Assembly: GCA_947095585.1 (NCBI GenBank)
Contig: OX352763.1
Location: 21,439,462 to 21,503,461 of the forward strand
DNA length: 64,000 bases
Direction: 5' to 3'
Origin: Nephrocerus scutellatus
Lineage: Eukaryota > Arthropoda > Insecta > Diptera > Pipunculidae
The notes beneath the pieces are model-generated. The model was not told the origin of the DNA. It did not search any database and saw nothing but the letters and a program-made list of their open reading frames with translations. Shown here in pieces: positions 23,303 through 34,788 of the stretch. Position 1 is the first letter of the stretch; the number at the start of each line of letters is the position of its first letter. Both the position numbers and the translations under genes were made by a program.

Positions 23303-26230
23303 TTATTCAGTAAAAGCAACATCATGAGTTCGGAGAATTTCCAGCTCCTCAGGAAGTGCGTAGATTCTTAATTGTTTTTCGATAATTAAATCCTGCAAAT
23401 GTGAAAGCTCTTGTGGAACAAATGTAGCTCCATCCAAATATAGGGATTTATTCCATGGACACTCATCTAAAGCAGTAAGCAAACTCTTTTTTGATGTCTC
23501 GAATGCAGTTCGCTGGTCAGACAAACATCGCAAATAGAAACGCCAACACAGGGCATTCCGTTGTAGGCCAACCGCTGATAACGCTCCCTTCTCCACCATT
23601 AACGACTTTAAAACATTTAAAATCCTATTCCGATAAGTCAGTTCATTGTGTTCGTTATCACAGGCAAGTCCGGTATCTTCGGTAATGCGTTGAATGTGTG
23701 TGTAACGAAATTTTGCAGCAGCTATAATAAAGATCACTGACAGAATCGATATATCGCTATGTAGCAGGATGCTTCGCACTTTATACCATGGTTGGGTGTA
23801 TAACATCGAACAAGATTTCAACAGAAATAAATTTCGTGGGAATTCAGTTAGAGCCTTTGCAATTTTTTCGCATATTAACACATTAGATACCATGCATTTC
23901 GTTCGGTCGCATTGCATAAGGGATATATAAATCTCATAGATTTGTTCAAGCAAAAATCGGTGTCTATCATTATTCTCTACGAAATAAGTTAGCGCCTTCT
24001 CCAGATAAGCCATTGCCTCCAACTTATGTCCAAGTAAATACTGCGTATATGTTTTGATTTTAAGCAAATTAACAATATAATCTGGAAGGAAATATTGCTC
24101 TAATTCCATGATCACTACATTTCTTTCAATGGACAACAAGTTGTCCAATCGTTCGGTTAGTTTTTGCATTGCTGCTAACTTCTTGCCTGCTCCATGATAC
24201 GTCTCTTTATCCATTTCTTCATGAAGAGCGTAGCTGACAAATATATTGAGGGCTTTTTCTGTTTCGCCAGCATTTAAGAGAATCTCTCCGTATACCCAGT
24301 GCGCATAGCAAAAATCAGAATTTATTTCGTGTCCAGCGCTTGACGTGAGAACGTTTTTAAAGACATTTACGGCAACATCACATCCAGCATTCAAACTCTC
24401 TGCTGCCTCGTACTCAAGAAGAGCATATTCTGTATAGAAATTGAGGACATTTCGATTCATATCTTTTTTAAGGAGTCCCTTTACCTTGCTGCGAAGTTCT
24501 TTTATATATTCTGGTGCAAGTTTCATTGCAAATTTCTCCAGAATTAATAACACTCGCAATAAGCGTAACCAAATTACAATAAATATAGCCCTCTTCTGTT
24601 CGTCGATTCCAGCATAGCAATCGGCAAAAATTAACAATAATTTATTCAAAGTATTTATGTAAATTTCATGTCCAATTGCTGTGTTTTGAAAAGTCGGACT
24701 TACCGACATTTCTTTGGCGAGGTCATACAGACTTTCGTTGAATTCCACGTCCATGGTATTGGTTGGATGTCGCAATAAAATAGCTAATGCATCCTCAATT
24801 GCATCTGAATCATCTTTATCCTCCATTTGTGCGTAAAATTTACGTGCTAAACAATCAGTGCTAATGAAGGGCATTTTTAGTAATCTCATAATCAGCAATA
24901 TTAAATAAAATGAGTTTTCCCTTTTCTCCAAAGGATAAATGTAATAACATATGTCTTCATTAAAAACGATTCGCTGAGGATCGCTACATTTTGAATTGAT
25001 AGGACATGGCAAAAAGCTAAAACCTTGGCGAAGCTTTTCAATTCGTAACCAAATTTCATTCATTGGAAGTCCCGATTGCAATATAAGTTCCTCATATTCG
25101 ATCAAGGTTTGTTGATCTCTGTCGATAGGCTGAATTTCGTTGAATTTATCTGGGGAAACATTTAGCTCAAGTGCCAGTTTTAAAAGGGCAAAGAACTGTT
25201 CATTTAAGCCCGACTGACGCAGGAACAGTGCACATTTGTTAAATAATTTCAGCATAGTGCTGTCATCGCCGTGTGCCTTTCGATGCATTTTTTGCATGCA
25301 AAGTTCATATATTTTCAGAACATTTGGTACAATACATCGTGCCATAGAACACTGAGAAGTCAAGATTTGAGCTGTCCAAAGCGTGTAATTGTAGGTATCT
25401 TTAGCCAGAAGTTTGTCAATTATTTTGCTTACCTCGAATGATGGATAGGTTGAGTGGATTATATCAATGTACAGACGATATAGCACATCGTTGCCGTGAT
25501 GTTGCTGGAGCGCTCGGTGTAGGATTTCCAACTTCTTTTCAGCAAGAAAAAGTTTCGACCATTTGTAGGGATTACGATCTTGTAGATGGACCATGCTCAC
25601 CCAATGCTGTAATTCGCTCGGACTTTGTAGTAAACTACGATTTAAATCTGCTGTTCGCTGTGTGTATACTTCTTCGTCTAGCGGCATAATTGCATTACCC
25701 TGCCATTTATCCTCTTTTGTTTGCTTAGACAGATAGTATCGCTTCACTTGTTTGTTTGTAATTTGTTTAGAGTTCCATTTGGAGAAGCCCATTACATGAT
25801 AATAATGCAATCGATATCTTGGACATGCTGGTTTGTGAAGTGTGCGAACGGTTTTGTACTGCAAAGCTGGCTTTTTATCCACGTAGTATTCTTCTTTGCC
25901 AGTAAATTCCAATTCAAGTTCAGTAGGTAAATCGGCCTTCTTAGATTTGTTTTTCTTCTTTTTGTGCTCTCTATGGTGCTTCTTCGGTTTTTCGGCAAAT
26001 TTCAAAAAAGTCTGCGATTCTTCCGGGATTTTATCAACCCGATTAGGTGACGATACGTACGGCAAGATAACACTTGTTGGTAATGTAAAACTGGAATTCT
26101 TAAGCCATTCTCCATATGCAGGGGGCTGACTTTCAATCGTTCCATCTGAGGTATCTGCTTTATCATTCGACTCAATTTCATTTAATTTGCTTTTGCTTGA
26201 ATCTAAGTTATATGCAGGAAAAAGTGACAT
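23303..26230 (-). CDS. NRDE2: NRDE2: nuclear exosome/MTR4 regulator
   Basis: An intronless 975-residue protein. It starts MSLFPAYNLDSS, and FPAY is the hallmark N-terminus of the family. A Lys/His-rich nuclear-type segment (HHREHKKKKNKSKK, about residues 85-100) and a conserved block, DRNPYKWSKLFLAEKKLEIL, follow. The C-terminal two-thirds is helical HAT/TPR-like repeat. NRDE2 binds and inhibits the exosome helicase MTR4 in nuclear speckles, and in nematodes NRDE-2 acts in nuclear RNAi. The length is near the human form (about 1,160). Start and stop are clear, and the frame is intact despite the repeat-rich neighbourhood. It is the only long intronless gene here and is convergent with ZAD-3. 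Confidence 0.9.
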   Translation of the reverse strand: MSLFPAYNLDSSKSKLNEIESNDKADTSDGTIESQPPAYGEWLKNSSFTLPTSVILPYVSSPNRVDKIPEESQTFLKFAEKPKKHHREHKKKKNKSKKADLPTELELEFTGKEEYYVDKKPALQYKTVRTLHKPACPRYRLHYYHVMGFSKWNSKQITNKQVKRYYLSKQTKEDKWQGNAIMPLDEEVYTQRTADLNRSLLQSPSELQHWVSMVHLQDRNPYKWSKLFLAEKKLEILHRALQQHHGNDVLYRLYIDIIHSTYPSFEVSKIIDKLLAKDTYNYTLWTAQILTSQCSMARCIVPNVLKIYELCMQKMHRKAHGDDSTMLKLFNKCALFLRQSGLNEQFFALLKLALELNVSPDKFNEIQPIDRDQQTLIEYEELILQSGLPMNEIWLRIEKLRQGFSFLPCPINSKCSDPQRIVFNEDICYYIYPLEKRENSFYLILLIMRLLKMPFISTDCLARKFYAQMEDKDDSDAIEDALAILLRHPTNTMDVEFNESLYDLAKEMSVSPTFQNTAIGHEIYINTLNKLLLIFADCYAGIDEQKRAIFIVIWLRLLRVLLILEKFAMKLAPEYIKELRSKVKGLLKKDMNRNVLNFYTEYALLEYEAAESLNAGCDVAVNVFKNVLTSSAGHEINSDFCYAHWVYGEILLNAGETEKALNIFVSYALHEEMDKETYHGAGKKLAAMQKLTERLDNLLSIERNVVIMELEQYFLPDYIVNLLKIKTYTQYLLGHKLEAMAYLEKALTYFVENNDRHRFLLEQIYEIYISLMQCDRTKCMVSNVLICEKIAKALTEFPRNLFLLKSCSMLYTQPWYKVRSILLHSDISILSVIFIIAAAKFRYTHIQRITEDTGLACDNEHNELTYRNRILNVLKSLMVEKGALSAVGLQRNALCWRFYLRCLSDQRTAFETSKKSLLTALDECPWNKSLYLDGATFVPQELSHLQDLIIEKQLRIYALPEELEILRTHDVAFTE

Positions 26231-26989
26231 TTTTTTATTGTTTATATGATGTTAATGCGCTTAAAATATTTACACAAGTAGTTTTTTAGGAAATCAGCTG
26301 GTTTGAAAATGAAGTAATTGAAACCTAAAATGTACATGACGTTTATAATGCTGTTTTGCATTGGCTAATCCAGCTTGGCTTACAACAAAATCGCATAAGC
26401 ATAAAGCCGAAAATAAATCCAAAAAGTGTTTAGGATTTATAACTAAAGCCATTTTTTAGTTATAGCGCTCACCGTAAGGCGGTGTTTTGTTTAACACACA
26501 TAACAATTAAAATGCATCGAACATTTAAAGCCCATTTAAAACCAAAAGCAGTTGCTTTTTTGCTGGATTAGCCAAAGCAAAACAGCAATAGCCTAGGATC
26601 AGATTGTCATCATCTGTTTTGATTTTGTAATGGCGTTTAGGTTTTTCCATTTTGGAAACTGAAGCCGCTTTCGATTGACATGTTGTGTACAACTAATTTT
26701 TTAAATTAATCGAGCGTCTCTTCATTAAAATTGAAGAGACTGTTCGATTGGTATTCTTCACTTCAGATAAATGTCAGTGTTACTCATCTGATGTTACTAC
26801 AAGAGCAAACACCTCTTTATTTAAAGAGGGCCAAAGCCGCTAGAGTAATCAAATACATTTTTTTGGTTTGCATTGTTTGGAAATCCATATTGCATTCGAC
26901 TTGTGCTTATTGAACGAATCACTCGTATTTAACTTAATGTTTAATTGAAAAATATTATTATTTTTAATCGATGAGGAAAAAACAGTTTG

Positions 26990-27440
26990 TATTAAAATTT
27001 GGGGCACCTCGGGCCTCGTGGTCGGGGGGCTCCCATACAATTTTAATTTTAAATTTACCCGATTTGCTTAAAATTTTATACGCATGTGTATCTTAGATGG
27101 ACAACACTTTCTGTAAAAGTTATCGGGCCCCTGGGTCGAGGGGCACCCATACAAATTTTATAAAAAAAAGTACCCGATTTTCTTCAAATATTATACGCAT
27201 GTGTATGTATCTCCGATGGACAACACTTTTTTTTAAACATTTTGAAGCAATCGGGCCCCGGGGTCGGGGGGCACCAAAACAAATTGTTTACAAAATTTAC
27301 CCAATTTTCTTCAAATTTTATGTGCATATGTATCTCCGATGGACAACACTTTTTGTAAAAATTTTGAAGCCCGGGTAGGGGGGCACCCATACAAATTTTT
27401 TACAAAATTTACCCAATTTTCTTAAAATTTTATATGCTAG
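26990..27440 (+). repeat. Tandem array, ~110-130 bp unit (family C)
   Basis: Four diverged direct copies. Each has a GC-rich part (TCGGGCCCCGGGGTCGGGGG-like), then CACCCATACAAATTTT, TACCCGATTTTCTTCAAAT, TTATACGCATGTGTATCTCC and GATGGACAACACTTTTTGTA. More copies lie at 30040-30340, 43190-43440 and 57700-57790, always in the same orientation. No coding is seen. Confidence 0.8.
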
Positions 27441-27595
27441 CAAAATTTTAAAAAAATTACCCTGTAAGTCTGTTTGTTTAAAATGCAGCCGCAATTTCGT
27501 GCATCCCGACCGCCTGTCATTTTTTTGTGCAGCACAAGCTGCGCAGGTGCTGAAATCTTGACCGCAGCCTTGTCGTATTTTTTTGTTTTATAAAT

Positions 27596-27780
27596 CTGCC
27601 ATCGAGCTTAGATTTTTTCTCGAAAAACCGAACACGAAAGCCGAGAATCTATTGTTTACATTGTTTTGTTGCATGTGTTGTTGTTGCAGTTAATGAAAAG
27701 AAGGATAAATCTCCGAAAATATCAAGATCTGTTAGAAAAACGAACTACTTGACAGCAAAAAAAAACAATCTGCACCAAAT
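27596..27780 (+). repeat. Dispersed repeat, CTCG/GCCGAGAATC family (family A)
   Basis: It begins near GATTTTTTCTCGAAAAAC and runs through CGAACACGAAAGCCGAG, ACATTGTTTTGTTGCATGTG and AAATATCAAGATCTGTT to ACTTGACAGC. Other copies are at 7565-7720, 48166-48420, 63420-63500 and, inverted, 62810-62990. It is probably a MITE of 200-260 bp. Confidence 0.72.
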
Positions 27781-28041
27781 TTTTTTTAAAAAAACGACAT
27801 AATATTCGACGGCATTGTGTTAGGTCATTCATCAATTGAACGTCAAAAACCAAGAAGCATCAGAGTCATAGTATAGTTTTTGTTGTCAGTTACTATTGGT
27901 CTTGGTTTTTCCTTTCCTTTATTTTATTAACAAGGCTGCGAGTGTCAGTTGTTTGTGTTTCTAGTTTTCTGCAGAAAGCTGGAGCAGGAGTTAATTTATT
28001 TAATCTACAATTCAACTTAATTTCCTAATATAAGTAGGAGT

Positions 28042-31000
28042 ATGTTTGATTCAATACCACTATGTAGAGTTTGTCTGAAAACCTCACTAGAATATATAGA
28101 TTTAGAAACACCTTATGAACCGGACCCGTCAAACAAATCCAGCAATGATGCAGAGGAGTTGACATATCTAGACTGCTTCCTATTTTGTACTCGCTTGGAA
28201 ATTGAATTTGCCGAAAACTTACCACAAAGTTTGTGCAGCTCGTGTGGATTAGAGCTTAAAATCGCATACGAATTTCTTAAAAAAGCAAAGAGCGCAGCAA
28301 AGATATTACAAGATGCTGCCGAACGAACCAAATTAGAACAGCTTGAGGCCGATAGTTACATTTCTTGTGCCGATAAATCGTCTGAATTAGTTGAGGTTGA
28401 GGTATAGTTTTAAGTTTCGATTTCGATTAAGGTATTACCTCTTTAAATGTTTAATTTGCAGAAGAACTTCAAAACAGAGGAGTTGTGCATTGAAACAACG
28501 TTAGAGGAGGAAAAATCCATCCCTTCACAACAGAATGATACGAATATGAATGAAGGTAACTACAGTATGCATTTTAATTTTTTTTTATTAAATCTTTCTT
28601 TCTGATAGAGAACACGTTTGGTTGCATTTTCTGCGGGGAACAATTCTTTTCTCAGTTTATTCTTACGTTGCATACAAATCGAATGCACAAAAACAGCACA
28701 CAATCATTGGAAGAAGCAACAAATGAAAGCGAATTGGAATTTTCTTATCTAAATGATGATGGTGGTGATGATGAAATATTAACATCAGAGTACCTTGATG
28801 GTGATGGCGAAGGTAAATACTTGTTTATGACGAACATCAATAATGATATAATTGTATGATAATAAAAGTGTTAACACCTTTTAGATGATAATGCCCTTAA
28901 GGAGTTTCTGCCTAACGACGATGAAGGCGAGGATAACGAACTTAATATTATCTACTTTCAGGAGGATGAGCAATCGAAAGAGTTGAGTAACGATAATCAA
29001 CTATTCCAAACGCCAAATATTTTTAAAATAGATCCTTCACAATTTGATCCTGATGGACAACTGTCTTTGGTGGATAAGCTTTTAACTGAAAAAGAAAAAT
29101 TGAAAATAACAAAATCTGCATACAAACGTTGTGAAGTTTGCCATCGATTTGTAAAAACTGCATCATACTCAGCGCACATGACTTTTCACGGTGGTAAGTT
29201 TAATTTTCCCGATAAATGATTTTGTTGTTAAAAATTACAATGCAGGGCGGCTGAGATCATTTGATTGCGAAAATTGCACTAGCAGTTTCTATTCAAAACG
29301 GGCACTTCAGCTACACTGTCGGACCAGTCACCAAATCAAAACAAACAATACGTGTAAAATTTGCGCAGTCGACATTGGTGACACGCCAATGAAAAAACAC
29401 ATACAGGATGAGCATATTCGTATGGTATCATGTACCAAGTGCGATTACAAAGGGCAAGAGTTAAAACTGCATGAGCATATGAAAAGAAGTCATTCTGATT
29501 CAAAGGATTTCCTTTGTAATGTATGTTGTAAGTACAAATTCTGTTCATTTATATTTATTTGATATGTGCAATTTGTTGTTGAATTTTATTTCGGTAGAAA
29601 ACATCGTTCTTAAAAAATGTACAATTGAAAAGTTGTTACAACAAAAAGAATACGCCTTTTTATATGGTTGTGCGTTTTTGTGCGTTCAAGCTTTTACTTG
29701 TGTCGTTCCAAAAGGTTGTACACTGACCTAAAGGCAAGAAGATAATGATCTCTCAGTGTCGGTGGTGTAGTTGTTAGAACCATTGGCTCCCACTCGGAGC
29801 ACACCGGATTCGATTCGCAGTGCATCCAAGAAAACGCACGAATTTTTCTCACCTCCCTGATCATCTAGAATCTTGATTACAAGTACATGTGATACAGTGA
29901 AATTTCCAGTAGCCGGATACTCACCGGAATGTAAAAATCTGTCCGGTTAACAAATACAAAATATATGTATGTACATATTATTTATCTTAAATATTTTTGA
30001 AAAATAGACAAATAAGATAGTAAAGCGATCTTCACAGCTCGCCATATGGATACACAATTTAAAAAAATTTACCCGTTTTTCTTCAAATTTTATACACACA
30101 TGTCCTATGGACAACGCTTTTTGTAAAAACTTGGTAGTGGCACCAGGGCCGAGGGGCTCCCATATAATTTTTTTTTAAATCTAGCCCAATTTTCTTCAAA
30201 TTTTATACGCATGCGTATATCAAATGGAAACACTTTTTGTAAAAATGTCGGAATAGGGGGCTCCCAAGAAAATTATTAAAAAATTTACCCGATTTTAATC
30301 AAACTTTGCACATTGTGTATCCCCGATTAAAGAATTTACACCGAAAATTTTTAATTTTTATGGGTTGTTTTGTTATTTGCATGTTAGTGCGAATCGTAAA
30401 TTAAGTTATGTCAAAAGATTAACCACACTCGAAATTGAGATTTACTGCGGCACACTTGTTAAGGTATACAATTCCTACGCAAAATTTGATTTCCATTGGA
30501 TGAATGGTATTATGACGGATATTTTTTACTTTGTGTAAGAAACGAAGTATTAATTACCCCGAAAAACAACAAAAAAACAAAAAAGATATTATCTGTCTTT
30601 ATTATTTAAAAGTAATTTTGTTATCTGTAATTTTAGCTAAAACGTTTTCTACCTTGGGAGTTCTTAATGCTCATTTAAAGTACCATGAACGTAAATTGGC
30701 CAACATTAAATCGGATGCATGCAAAGTGTGTGGAAAGCAATTTTCCACAAAAAATTACTTGCGTGCTCACATGGAGGTGCATAAAAATGATCGCAAATTG
30801 TTCAAATGTGACAATTGCGAGAAAATGTACGTGTCGAAAACAGCACTGGACAATCACTCGAAACTGCACAAAGGTGAGACCATAAAATGTCTTCTGTGCC
30901 CAAAACAATTCGCCCGACAATACGAACTAAACGTCCACATGAGGTTTCACACTCGCGACTATCCTTTTAAATGTGAAATTTGCGAAAAGAAATTCGCTAT

Positions 31001-31426
31001 TAAAGGTCACTTGCGTACGCATATGTGGCGACATCAAGGTTTAAAATTACAATGCGAAGATTGTGGCAAGCTGTTCACCTCCACGAAAGCGTTACAAGAA
31101 CATTCTTTTATACATTCAGAAATGCCATTTCCGTGTCCTTACTGTCCTAAGGCGTATCCATCGAAACAGAAGTAAGTCAAAATTGCAAAACATAGATACA
31201 TGCAGGCAGGCTTTTTTACATTTTAATTTATTTTAGAATTAAAGTTCATCTAAAAACATCGCACTTCCTTGAGCTGACTGATGTCGAACTTCAAAAATTA
31301 AGTCGAATTCCCAAGCCAAAGCAACTCGTCCGTAAAAGAGTAACACTAGTGCAGGCCGATACTGTGATGAAGGAGATTGTAGTTAAAGCAAAGAATGTAG
31401 ACGATGAGGATGCAGACAGCCCTTAA
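28042..31426 (+). CDS. ZAD-4: ZAD plus 12 C2H2 zinc fingers
   Basis: Inferred exons are 28042-28401, 28462-28555, 28609-28812, 28885-29193, 29246-29527, 30637-31171 and 31237-31426, giving 657 residues in frame. The ZAD opens PLCRVCLKTS and closes LCSSCGLELKIAYEF. An acidic linker follows, then twelve fingers, two of them short (CEVCHRFVKTASYSAH and CKICAVDIGDTPMKKH). The CEKKFAIKGHLRTH finger matches ZAD-2. The basic tail includes KPKQLVRKRV. The fifth intron (29528-30636, 1.1 kb against 50-75 bp for the others) is swollen by a SINE and family C repeat copies. The final two exons most resemble ZAD-6 (SEMPFPC / TEMPFHC). Confidence 0.88.
29758..29900 (+). mobile_element. tRNA-derived SINE inside a ZAD-4 intron
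   Basis: The plus strand at 29758-29828 is tRNA-like. It has an A-box-like TGGTGTAGTTGTTAGAAC (from 29763), an anticodon-arm-like inverted pair GCTC...GAGC, and a B-box-like GGATTCGATTC (29806-29816, two mismatches to GGTTCGANTCC). A non-tRNA tail follows (CATCCAAGAAAACGCACG). It lies in the sense orientation of the host gene. It differs from the 11.4 kb SINE. Confidence 0.6.
30040..30345 (+). repeat. Family C array inside a ZAD-4 intron
   Basis: Three diverged units with TTTACCCGTTTTTCTTCAAA, ATGGACAACGCTTTTTGTAA and GAGGGGCTCCCATATAATTT, in the same order as at 27 kb. The array ends about 290 bp before the ZAD-4 finger-array exon. Confidence 0.75.
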
Positions 31427-31792
31427 GTATGTTTTTCAATGTATTTTTATTGTATGTATATATATGAATTGAAATAATTTGATTTAAGTATTGTATGTAC
31501 ACTTTTTTATTATTATTGACAAATAGTACTGTAACAAATGAAAATTTCTATTAATCCTACAATTTCACATGTACCATCAGAATCACAAAACAACGATTAA
31601 ATCGAAAAACATAAAAAGTATTTAAAAGACACACAATTTTGTATGGATTTCAAATAATTTATACTTAACCCGTCAATACTTATTTTTTTTGCATAACCAC
31701 CTAGGTGGAATCTTCTGTTGAAAACATACAAATGGTTTGTAATGATTTCAGTTTTTATTGAAAAAAAAATATATAAATGACGATAAGATGAT

Positions 31793-32488
31793 CTGCGTTG
31801 TTTGCCACTGAAGTGATTACGGTTTTTTTTTTATATAAAATTTGCGCACGCGTAAAGGGGTTTTGCACCATTATAATGCTAGGTTTAGCACAGCGGCTTG
31901 TAGAGATGAGGAAAACCGAGCTTGGCAAAGCATTCCACATACGTGTTAAATGGTTAAAGAATGAAGCTCTGAACTTAACTATACGTCCTAAGATGATCTT
32001 AAGGGGGTAAACTAATGAGCACTTAGATTATTGCAGTTAAATACAAGCAGAGGTGCAATGCAATTGGCTATTTCTCATGAGCACCGCTGCTGGTAATAGC
32101 AGCAAAACACTGACAAGCGGTGTCCAAGCGAATCTATTGACTGCGTTGTTTGCCACTGAAGTGATTACGGTTTTTTTTTTATATAAAATTTGCGCACGCG
32201 TAAAGGGGTTTTGCACCATTATAATGCTATGTTTAGCACAGCGGCTTGTAGAGATGAGGAAAACCGAGCTTGGCAAAGCATTCCACATACGTGTTAAATG
32301 GTTAAAGAATGATGCTCTGAACTTAACTATACGTCCTAAGATGATCTTAAGGGGGTAAACTAATGAGCACTTAGATTATTGCAGTTAAATACAAGCAGAG
32401 GTGCAATGCAATTGGCTATTTCTCATGAGCACCGCTGCTGGTAATAGCAGCAAAACACTGACAAGCGGTGTCCAAGCGAATCTATTGA
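31793..32488 (-). repeat. 348 bp tandem duplication of a non-LTR C-terminal fragment
   Basis: Unit 1 is 31793-32140 and unit 2 is 32141-32488. They are nearly identical (for example GAAGCTC versus GATGCTC), so the duplication is recent. The minus strand of each unit reads MWNALPSSVFLISTSRCAK and NPFTRAQILYKKK, typical of a non-LTR ORF2 C-terminus. The sequence continues past unit 2 as the unduplicated element (CGCAATGTTTACGTCACCGA). Confidence 0.88.
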
Positions 32489-32590
32489 CTTCGCAATGTT
32501 TACGTCACCGATCACTCCGTTCTGAATTCATCTAATAGATGCAGGTTAGTTTTACGAACACCTGTCCAGATATGACAATAATACTCAAGT

Positions 32591-33050
32591 TGATCGTTAA
32601 ACGCTTTCAGTCTTCGGTAGAGGGTAAACACCCTCTAAATACATTGTACTGATCGGGGATGTAATAAAGTTATGAACGAAATGATTAGTTAGTTTGCCGA
32701 TGGTGATAAACATGGCACATCAGCAATATAGGCAAGCGACCCAAAGCACTGGAATGCAATAATGCTGACCAACACAATATTGTATATTATGTAAGGAAGC
32801 GATACTGACTTTTATACATTATTTAGATTGCATTGTTAGATATTCGCTTTTTATTAATAGATCGTATTCATATGTATTAGAGTCTTCCGACTATAAATAA
32901 GAACCCGATTTCGAAATAAATTTGACTACGATTTCGGTAGTTAAAGCGAACGTTTCTGGAGTTTTATTGGGCGTGTGAGCCTTAAGAACTGAATCTTTCT
33001 CTCTCAATTATAAACGAATAGTGGAATCCCAGCTTGGGTGCAGGAAACTG
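32591..33050 (+). mobile_element. LTR-like sequence, copy 1
   Basis: It starts TGATCGTTAAACGCTTTC and has a TATAAATAAG box near 32892, an AATAAA near 32920 and a downstream GTTTTATTGGGC. This is promoter/polyA order as in a retroviral-type LTR. A related copy starts at 45318 in the same orientation. Homology continues beyond the likely LTR end, so some internal leader may be included. It is inserted in the non-LTR fragment, which breaks at ATACTCAAGTT. No gag or pol was found. Confidence 0.55.
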
Positions 33051-34788
33051 TCAAAGGTCTAAGTCGAAGGCGTAATAGCCTGGACTAGATGATATCCGAT
33101 AAAGGAGCATCGGTACACGTTGTGTCCACTTTTAAATTATATCTACAAAGACAGGACGAACCTGTAACATAATCCTGCCAGGTTGTTTCTATCCATTGTT
33201 ACGGGCAACAGAGTGTTAAGATCGTTTAAAACACTAGCAACAGCACGAGTACGAATGAATATCTGTCCCATAGTGTTTAATACTCTGAGGTGCAGCCGGC
33301 AGCTATGCACAATCTGGTAGCGTAGAGCTGCAAACTGCAAAATGCGCAGACAATAATGACAACTTGAATGTCATTATAAATGAGCGTTGGAATCGACGAT
33401 GTCGATTCTTTTCACGAATGACCAAAAATTTTAACTACCTTTGGGATATTGTAGTATTTTTTTGCCTCAATTTTTGGTCTAAGTTATACCCAGGCAGATT
33501 TAATTCGAAAAGTATCGGAATTCTCAAATACCTGAGTTTTACTCAGTACCAGAATCGCTGGACTGTGGTCATGTACATGGGCGTACGATAAAATTTGTTC
33601 TCAGCCCACGTATATGGTAGAGATCCACTCTACAACTACTTATCACAACAAAAAAAAACATTCAAAGACACAACTTACAGCTTCTTTTTGCTGAGCTGAG
33701 AAATGCTTGTGTAGTGTCATACCACGTACACACAACCAAGACCCCATAAATAACAGAATTTATTACGGAAATAGTCACACCACCAAATAATCATAATTCA
33801 TACAGTTTATTACAGCAACAGTCGCATAAAGCACTTGCATAAGGGCATAGTGAATACGCGACAATATGAATCATAGTTGTAAAGTAGGGCACTTGCATTA
33901 AGCCCTACTCTAACAAATTTTAAGCGCATCATTAATGAGCGCACACTTTTTGTAAGCAATAGAACTATTTCAAGTGCATCGATGACGATGCACTCCATTG
34001 TAATTATTGTATTGTACATAACAACTTTTGACTAAGAAATTTGGTAGAATAAAATCAGAGTTGAATTAATATGCAAAATATACGTGTCTTTTATTTTCAC
34101 TTACACGTCTTGCATGGAACTAGAGTCCGACTTGACTACAGTCTCCTCTTTAATATTAAATTGAGCATTATCTCTACACTTAACTTGACGATTCAGTATA
34201 GCAAATATCCAGTATCTTTACACGATGATCCTACCAATATAGTAAAACGAGGAAAGATTCACCCTCCTTTACACATCACTCTGAGTGGATTTTTAAAACA
34301 GATTGTGGCCAGTGCCAGTACCTTCACGACAAAATGATTTAAATCACCAGTGAGACAAATACTTATAGTCCGCTATTTGGTTGCTAAAGAATTAGCTAAT
34401 CAAACTGTCGCTTGCAAAACATATAACAGTTATGTTTCACCAAGTTCTTTAGCTGTGCTGTTGGGAATGGAAGCACAGATACCACACACTGTAACAAGCG
34501 AATCACACACAAACCGTTAGCGTTTTTTTTTAGTTTTTGGCTTTCTTTCCACAACGGTTAGTGTTTTTTTTTGTTGTTCGTTGTTTTTTCTTGTGCGAGT
34601 GCTATTGCGCAGAGCATCCGTGCACAACGGCGCGGCGGCGTAAAGATAGCTCAATGTCAATATTTTGAGTATAAATATATATTACATGTGATTTTATTAG
34701 AGTTTAATTAAAGAGTCTGCTTCTACTCATTTGGTTATAATTTTTTAAAATAGTAAAATAATTCAACATCCAAAATTAGTTTCTATCT

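Larger units (their letters stand above)
26231..28041. other. Intergenic between NRDE2 and ZAD-4
   Basis: No gene seen. It contains the array of GGGGCACCCATACAAATTTT units (about 26990-27440) and a CTCG/GCCGAGAATC-family repeat (about 27596-27780). NRDE2 upstream sequence occupies 26231-26700. Confidence 0.6.
31427..34788. other. Intergenic between ZAD-4 and ZAD-5 3' ends; repeats
   Basis: The region contains a perfect-looking 348 bp tandem duplication (31793-32488) and an LTR-like sequence (32591 to about 33050). About 1.7 kb (33050-34750) follows in which no gene or repeat class was recognised. Small frames there have no motif. ZAD-4 and ZAD-5 converge on this region. Confidence 0.6.

Noticed and set aside
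26990..27440. CRISPR-like repeat array
   Set aside because: Eukaryotic context, diverged 110-130 bp units and no unique spacers; a dispersed minisatellite.
29191..29731. Continuation of the ZAD-4 coding frame through 29528-29731
   Set aside because: The frame loses zinc-finger spacing after the GTAAGTAC donor. Splicing to 30637 restores CNVCSKTFST in phase.
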